From Paraphaeosphaeria minitans (lineage: Eukaryota; Ascomycota; Dothideomycetes; Pleosporales; Didymosphaeriaceae), in the NCBI GenBank assembly GCA_015832175.1, contig WJXW01000007.1, forward strand, positions 682,001 through 746,000: a stretch of 64,000 nucleotides of DNA, written 5' to 3'. Shown here one piece after another: positions 39,168-49,264 of this stretch. The notes beneath the pieces are model-generated. The model saw only the letters and a list, made by a program, of their open reading frames with translations. It searched no databases and was not told the DNA's origin. Position 1 is the first letter of the stretch. The number at the start of each line of letters is the position of its first letter. The translations under genes and the position numbers were made by a program.

Positions 39168-39888
39168 ATGAAGTCTCCCAAAGCCGAGTTCAACCGTCTG
39201 GCCCTGGATCACTTGGGCTGGGCTCCCGCCGGTCAGAAATGGTGTTCAAGCTGGAAGGAATGCTTTGGTGAAGAGTATGTCTGGAACGGTCATGGTAAGA
39301 TTCGAGCTATCCTTTCGCGGTTGAGTGTGGACTAATGTTGAGTCTTAGCAACCAATGCGGCCGCTGCCCAGACGACGACCGAGCTTTCAGCCCCTCTCGG
39401 CGCGAGCTCTACCGCTTCAGACAACGTGTCTGGAGAAGTCGTACTTTCCGGTAGCAGCATCTCGGTTCTGTGCCTACTCCGCCTCGCCGCCGCCGCCGCC
39501 GCCACCACCACCGCGGCCGTCAGAACTCCGAGGATCTGGCCCGTATCGAGCAGTACTTCGACAACAAGTATGGCAAGAACGTCAAGGATCTTGCCAAATG
39601 GCAGAAACTTTGCTTCGATATCGGAATTGAGATAGTTCCGAAGTCGATTACGCAGTACAAGGAGGTCAACTCCATTATCGACGAAATCTTTTCTGGAGGC
39701 ATGTTGACCATAGTAGGCCCTTGATAACGTGTACGTCAACATATTCGACTTCAAAGCCGGCTTTCCGCGAGACTTCGGGTCCCGTCCCTGCGCTTAGGAA
39801 GTACTCCTTAGACAATCACAAGGTGTACCCTCTGTCTAGGGCGAAACAGGATACGATTCTCAAGTCACTGCTTCACGCGCTCTTCTAA
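39168..39888 (+). pseudogene. Frameshifted small fungal protein gene (WQ-x-LC / SITQ family)
   Basis: This is a decayed or mis-sequenced small gene; I recognise the type only as a recurrent fungal hypothetical protein. Segments in order: MKSPKAEFNRLALDHLGW and CFGEEYVWNG (39168-39294); an intron with GTAAGA, CTAAT and TAG (39295-39348); ATNAAAAQTTT onward to about 39425; a possible 98-nt intron across a CCG repeat; LARIEQYFDNKYGKNV and WQKLCFDIGIEIVPKSITQYKE (39524-39664); a 52-nt intron (39665-39716); ALDNVYVNIFDF and DFGSRP. A stop then appears at 39795-39797. In the next frame the sequence continues smoothly as LRKYSLDNHKVYPL and on to a stop at 39888. One extra base near 39789 would explain this. 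Function unknown. Confidence 0.55.
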
Positions 39889-40294
39889 AAGATCAAGAAG
39901 CGTCACGACTAGAAAAGCCATCGTTGTCCAGCAACTTTCATGCTTTCAGGAAGCTCAATGAGGGTAGCTAAGCAGCAGCCTCCGTTTTTGGTGAGCTAAG
40001 GAATCGCTCGGGTACAGAACGACGGTACATAACCGCGGCGTTGGAAACAACGTCGACGGCCATATTTGCACGTCTGGAAATGATGGAGATGATTGGTACA
40101 AATCAAGGTCCATAGCATCGATCAACTCCGATCAATTCAAACAAAATTTCTTGAACAGTAGTATGGCGACATATGCTTCATCCGCAGCACAAAAACCTTG
40201 AAGTGTTAGCCTTTGAGACTTGGATCTGGAACTGTTGAAACTTGAAATTGACATATTACACCGACCTTCTCCATCCCACCCACGCATACGCACC
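39889..40294. other. Intergenic
   Basis: No supported feature in this 0.4-kb stretch between the decayed small gene and the NTF2-like gene. Confidence 0.5.
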
Positions 40295-40801
40295 TCACTT
40301 CGACGCCGCCATGATCAACTCTCCAATCCTCCCCGTCGCTGCCCCATCCAGAAACTCCAACGCCTTCTCCACCTTCTCTCCTCCTTCCTCCATCCACAGC
40401 CACCACACCAAATCATTTTCCACAGGCTTCTCCGCCCCAGATGGCTTCATAAAATAACTCGCTCGCACAATGCACATTCTCCTCGTCTCATCTACAACAA
40501 TGTCTGTGATGCACGCTTCCCAAGTATCCATTTGGGGTACCATCTTGTTGAGGTGCGCAACGTACGCATCGACGCCAAGTTCCCCCTGGAGCATGGGCAT
40601 GCGCATGGTGGAGACCATGTGGTTGTGGCCGAAGGAGTGGGTGCAGTTGGAGGTGCGGATGGCGCGGACGCGGTCGAGGTTCATGCGCGTTGGCTGGGAG
40701 TCGTCGCGGTCTTGGCAGCGGATCAGCTCCGTGGCGGTCGAGAAGAGGGTCTTGTAGAGCCGCGAGGCGTTTTCTGGGGCTCTTGAGGCGTTGGCAGTCA
40801 T
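40295..40801 (-). CDS. NTF2/SnoaL-like small protein
   Basis: A 168-aa single-exon protein that looks like a fungal NTF2-like fold member, often found beside secondary-metabolite genes as small cyclases, hydratases or accessory proteins; the reaction cannot be inferred. I chose the ATG at 40801 (MTANASRAPENASRL) because the upstream in-frame extension (to 41047) is compositionally unlike the rest. Visible blocks are YKTLFSTATELIRC, RAIRTSNCTHSFGHNH, a central DAYVAHLNKMVPQM, DIVVDETRRMCIVRASYFM and DLVWWLWMEEGGEKV, which fit helix-helix-strand-strand order of the fold. It has no signal peptide or membrane segment. Neighbours downstream include DUF1772, NmrA-like, SnoaL-like, FAD monooxygenase and P450 genes. 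Confidence 0.72.
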   Translation of the reverse strand: MTANASRAPENASRLYKTLFSTATELIRCQDRDDSQPTRMNLDRVRAIRTSNCTHSFGHNHMVSTMRMPMLQGELGVDAYVAHLNKMVPQMDTWEACITDIVVDETRRMCIVRASYFMKPSGAEKPVENDLVWWLWMEEGGEKVEKALEFLDGAATGRIGELIMAASK

Positions 40802-42723
40802 TTCGGGTTGTGTTGGAGAGATTTCTGGTGTTGATGGCGAAGCATTTACTAGCTGGAGAGTGACTTGCTTCTCAGAAATGTTGGTGTGTTTCCGGCTGTA
40901 GTGAGCAGGAAGGGGTTTGGGTTCGGAAGTGTGGAGGAACGATGAAGGTTGCGCATTTCGGACACGGCTTCGAGACCACCAAAGCTGACCCGTCGTGTCG
41001 CCGTACATTCCGGCCGAGTTGACGCGCACCGCTTGTGAGGTAACCATTTAGCACGACCCTGAGTGGTGACATCCTCGCGGTTACAGATGCAATGCTTTGT
41101 AATGGTCTTGGCATCTGTGCCCGATGGGCGCATGCAACTGTAGAAACATGACATCGAGACATGAAGTATTGAATCTCTCACAGAAAAGATTTCGTCCTTT
41201 CTTTCGTTTGAAATTGGGGTTGGATTCTCAGCATTGCATCACTGAAGTGAGATGAGCAGATATGGAAGACGTAGGGATAGCGCCAAGACAATTGCACAAA
41301 GTGTTCGCTCTTTCGGTATGTTCACACTAATGGCAACAGCGTTCTGCACCAGGGATGGCGCTTATAGGCTGATCAAGACCGAAAAAGGAGGTTATTTATA
41401 GTACGTTGACGCTGTGATAGACGCCTGGGTCTCAGTGTTTGCTGGTTTCGTAACAGATTACCAAAGGATTGCCCTCAATGGATTGTGGTTGAGCTTTAGA
41501 CCTCTTACAATACAGTCACGCTTGTAAGAAACTGGGGACTATGGGCTCTTGTTCACTGTCGGCTCTGTCTGGCTCGGCCTATTCGCGCAGCTCTTCCAAC
41601 CATACGCACTCAATACAGCAGTACATAGAGACCGTAATCTCGCCGTAGTGGCACTGCCCACATAGTAATCAATCTTAGTACAAAAGGGATCTAATATGAA
41701 CCGTGCCACTGCGGTGAGTTTACAGTCTCTGTGCGCTGCCGTACTGAGTACGTACGGTTGGGAGCGCTGCAGTCGCGACCCAGATCAGTTATGCTTTCTT
41801 GTGTCATCCTGGCCTCTTTTAACACGTTTTCTTCCTCTCGTTACAATCTAAATCAATTTACATACATTAAAGGATGTAGTAGGTAAGCAATCCTGTCAAA
41901 CGTCCCTGAGAACTCACCTTTCATGCGCTTTGTATCTCTGGCCAGTGGATTTCAGCCACGCAGACTCACGGAACGCCCAGGTTGGGTCAAGAAGAGCTCG
42001 GATAGACAGACTTGCATACCGATTTTCTCCTAGTCAAAGCGACCAAAAAACGCGAAGATAGTCACCAATTAGGAATGTTGCGAGAGTTAACGTACCTAGG
42101 TATGTTGAGATCGAAACAACCTTACCTCGTCTTTGTCACTCTTTATTCTACCTTGGCCGCGGAAAATTTCAAAGGCTTGTTCTTACTGTAGTATCGTCTG
42201 CTCAGTGAAATTACCGACCGGTAGGCCACCGTTGCATGCTGTTATGCTTGGAGTGGAAGCGCCGAGGTACCAGTTGAGCGCCTCCACACTTCAAACTTGC
42301 CCCGCAAAACGTCTCATAACTGTTCCTCCAATATTGACGGCCAAGGTTGTCCCCGCAAACTAGAACTGATCATTCGCGATATTGTTATGCATATTAGCCG
42401 AACAGATTAGCCAATCACTGCGAACCATCTAACAACCGGGCATCGTCATATTTTATGAATCGGGTCTTTGCGCGGCAATGATATATCAGGTAGTGGCGAT
42501 GCTCCATATACGGTAGTTTATTGTCGCGTGGATGATGACAAGGACCTCAAATGTCCGTCAATCAATTCCAGGAACACCATACTGAATGGTGCTGTGAGCC
42601 CGGGTTCATATTCTACTTTAGATTAGCACATGAACAGTGTTTGGCATAAGTGATGTATAAATGGGAAATTAAACCTGCTCAAATTGAGGACTTGGAAAGT
42701 CGGCCTTCGTGCTCGTTGGCAAA
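40802..42723. other. Intergenic with a foldback element
   Basis: No supported gene in 1.9 kb. The main structure is the 184-bp imperfect foldback at 41587-41770. The GH5 gene promoter lies at the right end, with TATAAA at 42656-42661 about 65 bp before the ATG. Confidence 0.55.
41587..41770. repeat. Imperfect inverted repeat (70-bp arms, 44-bp loop)
   Basis: The left arm 41587-41656 and the reverse complement of 41701-41770 align over 70 bp without gaps, with 14 mismatches of which 11 are transitions. Both outer ends read GCAGC...CCAACC when aligned. Arms of this length suggest a foldback/MITE-like element or a hairpin RNA source. No obvious target-site duplication flanks it. Confidence 0.85.
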
Positions 42724-44069
42724 ATGCGTTCCCTCTCCTTGCTCTTTGCTGCTACTGCGGCACTTCCCGCGGTTCTAGCAGCTGCTATTTCCTCTCTCTC
42801 GGAACGTGCTCTCAACACACCATTCGTAGCCACCAAGCAATGGATTCAAGACTCCACAGGGAAGAACTTCACCTATGTTGGTGTTAACTGGCCGGGGGCG
42901 GCCGATGTGATGATTCCGGAGGGTCTGCAGTACGCCTCAATCGCATCGATCGTGTCCAAGGTCAAGAGCCTTAAGATGAATGTCGTGCGATTGACCTTTG
43001 CAATTGAGATGATCGACAATATCAAAGACAACGGAGGCGATGTTACTATCCAGAACGCTTTTAACAAAGCTCTCGGTACCACCAACGGTCCAAAGACGTA
43101 CCAGCAGGTCATTAAGAACAACCCACAGTTCAACGAGAAGACTACCAGGCTCCAGGTGAGCAAAAACACCCATGACTTCCACCCTCGTCATGAGCTGATA
43201 AGCCGTGTAGGTCTTCGATGCCGTCGCCGCCGAGCTGGATAAACAAGGCATCTACATCCATTTGGACAACCACATGTCGAAAGGCGCGTGGTGCTGTGGT
43301 AGCGGAGACGGCAACACTTGGTTTGGAGACACCTACTTCAACGCCAACAACTGGAAGCGCGGTTTGCAGTACATGGTGGATCATGTGAGCTGCGCAACTC
43401 GATGCCAGGAACAAGTGCTGACAGTGATCCCAGGGCAAGTCATGGCCAAACCTCGTTTCCATCGGTCTTCGCAATGAATTCAGAAGCGGGGCCAAGAACG
43501 GTCTTCCATATAATTGGGCAACTTGGTACGACCAAGTAATTTCCGCCATGGACCTCGTATACAAAGCGAATTCAAACCTCCTCATCTTCCTTTCTGGCCT
43601 TGACTACGATACCAAATTAGAGCCCATCGCTACCGGCGCCGATCTTGGCAGCGGCAAGAAGTTTTTGCTGTCGAACTTCAAGTACGCCAACAAGTTGGTA
43701 CTCGAGCTGCACAACTACCAAAATGATGCCACAGACTGCGGTAGCATGGAGAGCGGTCTATGGAACAACGGCTTCCGGGCTACCGGCACTAAAGCAGCAA
43801 ACATGATGCCCGTTGTGCTGACCGAGTTCGGCTTTTCCCAAGCGGGCAACGACTACACCAAGACATACGCGACCTGCATCAAGAAACTCATGCCGCAGTG
43901 GAAGACAGGATGGACTGTTTGGGTCCTCTCAGGCAGCTACTACATCCGTAGCGGGACCCAAGACTATGAAGAGACTTGGGGATTGCTTAACCACGACTGG
44001 TCAGCGTGGCGGAACACTGCCGCAATAAGTGCGCTCCAGGGAATGATTGATGCGTCGTTGAAGGGCTAG
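42724..44069 (+). CDS. Secreted glycoside hydrolase family 5 protein
   Basis: This is an extracellular retaining glycosidase of GH5 (cellulase superfamily); substrate uncertain (beta-glucan or another beta-linked polymer). Exons are 42724..43155, 43211..43384 and 43434..44069, giving 413 aa with both junctions in phase 0 (55- and 49-nt introns). Residues 1-20 (MRSLSLLFAATAALPAVLAA) form a signal peptide. The barrel begins at NFTYVGVNWPG and continues through MNVVRLTFAIEM. HLDNHMS lies on exon 2 and VSIGLRNEFR on exon 3, where E217 is the likely acid/base. LVLELHNY precedes the nucleophile E333 in VVLTEFGFS. WTVWVLSGSYYIR and ETWGLLNHDW complete the domain. No carbohydrate-binding module or GPI signal is seen. 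I start at the ATG at 42724, as the upstream extension lacks an ATG. Confidence 0.92.
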
Positions 44070-44849
44070 AGCACTTTCTTCAATTCGTAAACAATGGCAT
44101 TGTTTTGATGCAACGAAGTGTTAATTTGATGAAGTGACCATTGAGGGAAGCGGCACAGCCAGTGAGTTGTCGCCCTAATAAGCTCTTGCTTAGCGCCATT
44201 AGCGCCTGGTGATTGTTCCTAGCCATGAGCATCTGGCACTCAGAGGATGGACATACCTACTATTGAGAGTCTCATCTTCACCTTCCTCGCAGCCAGCATG
44301 TTCGTGCTCTCGCCATGAAACATCACGTGACCATATCATCATCGCAGTTCCTCGATTCCGACCCCCCGAAGGCATCCAACTCATGATCTCGCCTTCGGTG
44401 CATCAGAAGATATTGCATCCGGTCAGCAACGGTTGTCTCCCAACATTCTCGAAGAGCATGTGAATGTCATCCATAGCAGGGCTAGTCTAGCGTCTTCCCT
44501 GATTGGGTCATGATGCAATCAACGGTGCTACCGCTTATGATCTCCCATAAAGTTACGCTTTCAACTAGATCTGCATATTGCTCGGGAACCCGAAAGTAAA
44601 AAGTCCCGGACTTTGCAATGGGGAACCGAAAGTCGGGCGCTCATGGCGTGAGCGGCACGGTTGCGGCGCGTCGGAGGTGTGGATGGCCTGAGCTCAGACG
44701 TTCAGCTTCCATTCTCCGATCGGAGGAATCTTGCGGAGAACCCTGAGCGTTCGCATTAATTGTTTGTTTGGCCTGCTGCCAGCAAGTTTTCAACCGCATC
44801 TCTTTCACAGCTTCTTCGACAGCAACATCGAACCTTGCAATCTACCACC
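44070..44849. other. Intergenic
   Basis: No supported gene between the GH5 and DUF1772 genes. It includes the GH5 3' UTR and the DUF1772 gene promoter. Confidence 0.5.
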
Positions 44850-45426
44850 ATGACGGACAACTACATCGTCAAGACCGTTGCAGGTACCTGCATCGGCTTC
44901 TCGTTCATCCTCGTCGGTAGGGTCATCTGCCAACGATTCGTGTTCGTTCGCTGACTTTGCAGGCAATGCCATCACCCAATCGTTCATGACTGTGCCGGCC
45001 CTCTTGGTCGACTTCCCTAAGCCAGGCACACCAGACCACACCTCGCGCGCACGTCTTCTGGGGCGCCAGTGGCCTCTATGTTGGACGGTCGGCAACCAGT
45101 TCTTCCGCCCGATCTCTACCCTCGGCTTCATTGGGTACGCCTACGCAGGCTACGCAGTCTGGAGGGAGTACAAGGAGCATGTCGTGGCGAAGGGTGACTG
45201 GAGGATGTTTGCTGTAGCTGCCATCATGCATCTGACAACCATTGTTCACTCCGCAGTGAACATGCAACCAATGAACGACAAGTTGGAGGCTCTTGCTAGC
45301 AGGACCAGTGAGAAAGATTTGGGCGAGGCGGAGGGCATTGCCCAGAAGTGGGGTAGCTGGAATAGGGTAAGGATCGTCACACCTCTTATTGCTGGCACTT
45401 TGGCGCTGTTCCAGCTTGCTCAGTAA
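44850..45426 (+). CDS. DUF1772 membrane protein, anthrone-oxygenase-like
   Basis: A small integral membrane protein of the DUF1772 family, which includes anthrone oxygenases that turn anthrones into anthraquinones in fungal polyketide pathways. Family members also occur outside such pathways, so the reaction is not certain. Exons are 44850..44916 and 44963..45426, giving 176 aa. The 46-nt intron has a CTGAC branch site and TTTGCAG acceptor, and the split Gly codon restores FILVGNAITQSFMTVPALL. Hydrophobic segments lie at about residues 8-33, 72-90, 105-125 and near the C-terminus (VTPLIAGTLALFQLA). The family region HLTTIVHSAVNMQPMNDKL, with WNRVRIVTP after it, is present. The NmrA-like gene lies downstream on the opposite strand. 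Confidence 0.82.
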
Positions 45427-45852
45427 ATGCTGGCCGCCTTTTTTGTTATTGAACGGGGACCTGACAAATGCACCTTTGGTCCTTGCGCTAGAATCCAATA
45501 ATCATATATGGAATACATTCTCATTGTCAATGGAGGTCCGATTTTTCACGTGTATTCTTGAATCTCCGCAATGGTGCTTGCGATGGAATGGCTCTCCAAT
45601 GGCTCTGCCTCCAATTGCAGCTATAAGGCGATGCCGCTGTGTCATGACAGCGTACGGTTAAACAGATGGAGTTCACGAGCGCGAGGATCTGAATGCGTTG
45701 AAAACCTTATTATTCGTGATGGGATCAGCTGCAAAGCCAAGTTCCGATGATCGCCTTCCACTTCCTGTAGTCATTGTCTACTGACCAGTCGCACCCTCCG
45801 CAAGAAACGAGCAAACCTGAACGCCATCATTGCCGAGCGTTATACAAACTGA
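45427..45852. other. Short intergenic, convergent gene ends
   Basis: 3' ends of the DUF1772 and NmrA-like genes converge here; no further feature is seen. Confidence 0.5.
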
Positions 45853-46803
45853 CTACTGCGTCTTCCATCCGCTCCTCTCCCGTAGCCACCTCTCAAACCC
45901 ACAGAGCTGTGGCTCTTCCTTCTTCAACTTGCCAATATCCGCTCCGTACCCATCAGTTGCGAACCATGTGATCATGACATTTAACTCCTTCACAGCCCAC
46001 ATTAAGCCACTGCCGAAAAAGCCATATGTCGCGATATTTGACGATCCAGTGACTCGCTCAAAGCAGCCAGCCATTTCGTCGAAAGTCAGCTCGTCACCAG
46101 CCAGAGATTCAGATCGCGTGTTCCAGCCCTCGGGATCGCAGAATGCCTTTGCGGCAAACAAACCGATGTCGTCGGTCGAGATCCACTGCAGCGGCTTTCC
46201 CTGCAAAGTGTCTCGCAGAGCTGCGAGGAACACTTTGGTCTTGAAGCCTGGCTCGAGGTTGTCCATGAACGCGACCGGGCGCAAAATAGTCCAGCCCATG
46301 CTCTCGCCCTTTGATCCAGCTTTCTCAAGCAGGTGGTGCTCGATTTGGTACTTTGATATGAAATGCGGGATTGGTGTCTCGCTCTCAAAACTCTTTGCGT
46401 TGCCTCCACGGTCGACGGAGGAGTAGACAAAGTGCTCAACGCCGTGAGCCACAGATTCGTCGATCATTGCTTTTCCTTGCTCGATCTCGCCCTCGAAAGT
46501 AACACCGGGTCCCAAAGAGATCTGCACGGAGTACACACCCCAGACTTTGCTGGGTTTTCCGGCGCTCTTGAGTGTATTCTGCGCAGACTTGAAGAGGTCT
46601 GGCACATCATTCATGTCGCCTTGGACGAGGAGAACATTGGGAAAGCGCTTGGTGATCTTCTGGGCGCTGGCGGAAGCCGTGTTTCGGGTGACTGCGAGCA
46701 GAACGAATTGAGAGGAGGAAGCATGAGTGGCAAGTTGCTCGAGGACTGCGCCGCCCTGCTTGCCTGTTGCGCCAGTGATGAGAATGGGTTTCGCCGAAGC
46801 CAT
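45853..46803 (-). CDS. NmrA-like NAD(P)-binding family protein
   Basis: A 316-aa single-exon atypical short-chain dehydrogenase-type protein. NmrA itself is a redox-sensing regulator of nitrogen metabolism, and many relatives are oxidoreductases, so the role here is open. The N-terminal Rossmann motif is ILITGATGKQGGAV with glycines at 11, 14 and 17. VTRNTASASAQKI follows, then VLLVQGDMNDVPDL. GVYSVQISLGPGV and VEHFVYSSVDRGGN occupy the position of the catalytic Tyr/Lys of true SDRs, but the YxxxK motif is not intact, which favours a regulatory or atypical protein. Later blocks are WTILRPVAFMDNL, WISTDDIGLFAAKAF and GDELTFDEMA. I used the ATG at 46803; the in-frame extension to 47232 lacks similarity to the family. 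Confidence 0.87.
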   Translation of the reverse strand: MASAKPILITGATGKQGGAVLEQLATHASSSQFVLLAVTRNTASASAQKITKRFPNVLLVQGDMNDVPDLFKSAQNTLKSAGKPSKVWGVYSVQISLGPGVTFEGEIEQGKAMIDESVAHGVEHFVYSSVDRGGNAKSFESETPIPHFISKYQIEHHLLEKAGSKGESMGWTILRPVAFMDNLEPGFKTKVFLAALRDTLQGKPLQWISTDDIGLFAAKAFCDPEGWNTRSESLAGDELTFDEMAGCFERVTGSSNIATYGFFGSGLMWAVKELNVMITWFATDGYGADIGKLKKEEPQLCGFERWLRERSGWKTQ

Positions 46804-47569
46804 GATCGTATTTTGAGAGGTGCAAATTGTTTTGTTGAGAAAAAGTAACGTCTGAGAAAGGCGGGAAGATGGAGCTTCAGCCAAGAGACGACTGAAGTGA
46901 AAATGAAATACCTCAAGAGGTAATTCACTGCTAGCAGCACCACCGGGCCCCCGTTTTCCGCCATACAGGTACGCGCGCAGTACACCGGCAAACGGCGCCA
47001 TGGGCAGATCAGCCGCTTGAGGCAGCATACCTCTGTCGTCACTACAAAGCCGCTCCACTATCAGCCGGATTAGCCAATTGCGAATGAGGAACACATCCGT
47101 GCGACTCACGCTTACTGCGTTGACTGCACTGGCGTTCCCGAGCACGCGACTTGCACGGCACCGGAGCTCTCCACTCTCCCCTCTCCCCTCACCCTTAACC
47201 CGACCTCCGATGGCACTAGGAGCTTCCCGCAATACTCATTGTCAATTGATTGTACCTTCATTACAAACATCACTTTACGCGGACATTTGATGCAACATCA
47301 TGTCGAGAATCAATTTTATCGGATGTTTGTGTTTTGGTGCAAGTCAGAATTTGCTTAGACGTTTGTGAAAGGCACTAGTGATATAATTCCTCTTTCGTCT
47401 CTAGTAGGTACCTAGTCGAGGTCGAGATCGACACGGGGATCAGGAAGCTATCGCGCATATGGCCCTGGTGCATGTGTACACCGCTGGACCCTCCCTCGCG
47501 TGCCAGCCGGCCGCAATAATCATATACCTACGTAATCGCAGACTCATTGCTATCTACTCCGACCATCGT
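46804..47569. other. Intergenic, upstream of the NmrA-like gene
   Basis: No supported gene. It contains the promoter of the NmrA-like gene and the 3' side of the SnoaL-like gene. Confidence 0.5.
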
Positions 47570-48139
47570 CTATTTGCTCAGAACGCCGCTCAGTCTCCGC
47601 TGTAGCTCCTCCGCCTTCGCACTGTTCACGAACTCCCTCAATTCGACGACCTTCGTCCCATCCGGACTCATCTTGACGAACAAAACGCACTCTGTCCACC
47701 AATCCGTGATGCCCCCATCGACGAGTTTTTCGCCCATATCGCTCTTCGCATTCACTTTCCCTCCCATCTTGCAATGCGCAATGACGGTATCCGTCTCCTT
47801 TGAGAAGTGCACCTCGCCATGCGGCTCCATTTTGAAATCTTCAAACAACGAGAAGATCATGACGGCATGCTGCTGGAAGTTGTCGAGGCCTCGAGGGGGA
47901 AGGTTGAGAGACAGCGGCAAGACTGTATGGGAGAAGTCTTTCGATGCGTTTGCGCCGAGCGCTGCGGGTCGCAGGGTCGTGTATGCTTTGAGCAGCTTGT
48001 GGAAGGTTTGCAGGTGAGGCGTTGCTTCTTGAGACTTGTCGCCGCGTAGGAAATAGACTGCTGGGGCGATCACTGTAAGTGCAGCGAGAGTCGCAGTGGC
48101 GAGTCGCAGCTTGGAGTTTGAGATGTGGAGATTGGACAT
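47570..48139 (-). CDS. SnoaL/NTF2-like protein with N-terminal membrane segment
   Basis: A 189-aa single-exon protein. Residues about 12-33 (LATATLAALTVIAPAVYFL) form one hydrophobic segment, either a signal anchor or a signal peptide. The remainder resembles the NTF2-like fold used by small cyclases and accessory proteins: TFHKLLKAYTTLRPAAL, DNFQQHAVMIFSLFEDFKM, VHFSKETDTVIAHCKMGGKV, WWTECVLFVKMSPDGTKVVELREFVNS. The last block is typical of the fungal SnoaL-like group. I chose the ATG at 48139 because the 30 preceding codons look like leader. Function unknown; the context is tailoring-type enzymes. Confidence 0.75.
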   Translation of the reverse strand: MSNLHISNSKLRLATATLAALTVIAPAVYFLRGDKSQEATPHLQTFHKLLKAYTTLRPAALGANASKDFSHTVLPLSLNLPPRGLDNFQQHAVMIFSLFEDFKMEPHGEVHFSKETDTVIAHCKMGGKVNAKSDMGEKLVDGGITDWWTECVLFVKMSPDGTKVVELREFVNSAKAEELQRRLSGVLSK

Positions 48140-49264
48140 TGTGGTGAGTTTGTGGTTCCGATGTCGTGTATTGTTGATGGAGAAAGAGTAGATATGCGTA
48201 CTCTGAATGAAGCTGTGACAGTCAAGCAAGAGCTCTCGATAGCTCTACGTTCACACAGGGTCCAGGGCGTGTTTGCAGACTCCTGTATTGTTGACTAGAT
48301 ACCTGCATGAGGAAAGCGCAAAGTCACTCGCCAGCCCGAATGAACGGTACTCCTCCCAAGTCCGCCAGTCTCGCAACCGACATGCAGATCGGATAAGCAT
48401 TCCTTGCGCCATCCCCAACCTCCGACATCTGCCCTGCCATCTCGCCAAGTCCCCCTAGTAACCCCAGGCGTGGAGGCAGATCTCAACCGTACTGCGCCAC
48501 TCTCACATCCTAGACATGCTCACGCCACCTTGATTGATGACCTGCATATCCGTTGGAGAGCCGTGAAAAGAAATTCTTGGGTCTGCATCTCGTAGATCGC
48601 TCATTGCTCGGCTATGTAGATGGTGTACCACTGCATAGCATGAGACGATCGGCATATCGGAGACTACCTACCTAGGATGTGCGAAGAGGTGACGATTACA
48701 CTTCGTTTTCAATGTGACACCACGTCTGTTCACGACAACGCATTCCGAGAGTAACGCAAATTACCTATTGAGCCCATGTGTAACATCTAAGAAACTTCAA
48801 TGCTGGAGAAGAGGGAAGTTTGTGGCATTGATCAGTGCTTACCATCGTGCTGACTGGCGGCATCAGATTTCAGCTGCTCTCGGCGGGACCGTTCTCCACA
48901 GCCCGCATCAGATAGGCGGCTGCGCTAGACCCTATTCGGACTTTCGACATCTTCATACCCGCAGTCTCAGGACTTTGATCCAATCTGCCGGAGAATTCAC
49001 GAACTAGATGCGGTTCCCAGCCCGTGGCTCGCGACGCAACCATAGTGCACATGGGCAAGGCGAGAGTCTTGGGACGTGATGTTAAGTTCATTACGGTACT
49101 TATCTGTACAGAAACCAGAAGCTAAGTCATGCTAAGATAATACCACAGCAACCTAGGTGCATAAACGCCGTTATGGACCTATGAAAAGAAACAACACCGA
49201 TCATCAGAAATGCCCGCGGAATAGCCACAACAAGAGCAACACACGTGTCGCAGGAACCACTAGA
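48140..49264. other. Intergenic
   Basis: 1.1 kb without a supported gene between the SnoaL-like and FAD-monooxygenase genes, which have the same orientation. Confidence 0.5.

Noticed and set aside
40802..41047. N-terminal extension of the NTF2-like protein to 41047
   Set aside because: Composition differs from the core and a good ATG exists at 40801; left out of the model.
46804..47232. 143-residue extension of the NmrA-like protein
   Set aside because: The Rossmann motif of this family lies close to the N-terminus, and the ATG at 46803 gives that layout.
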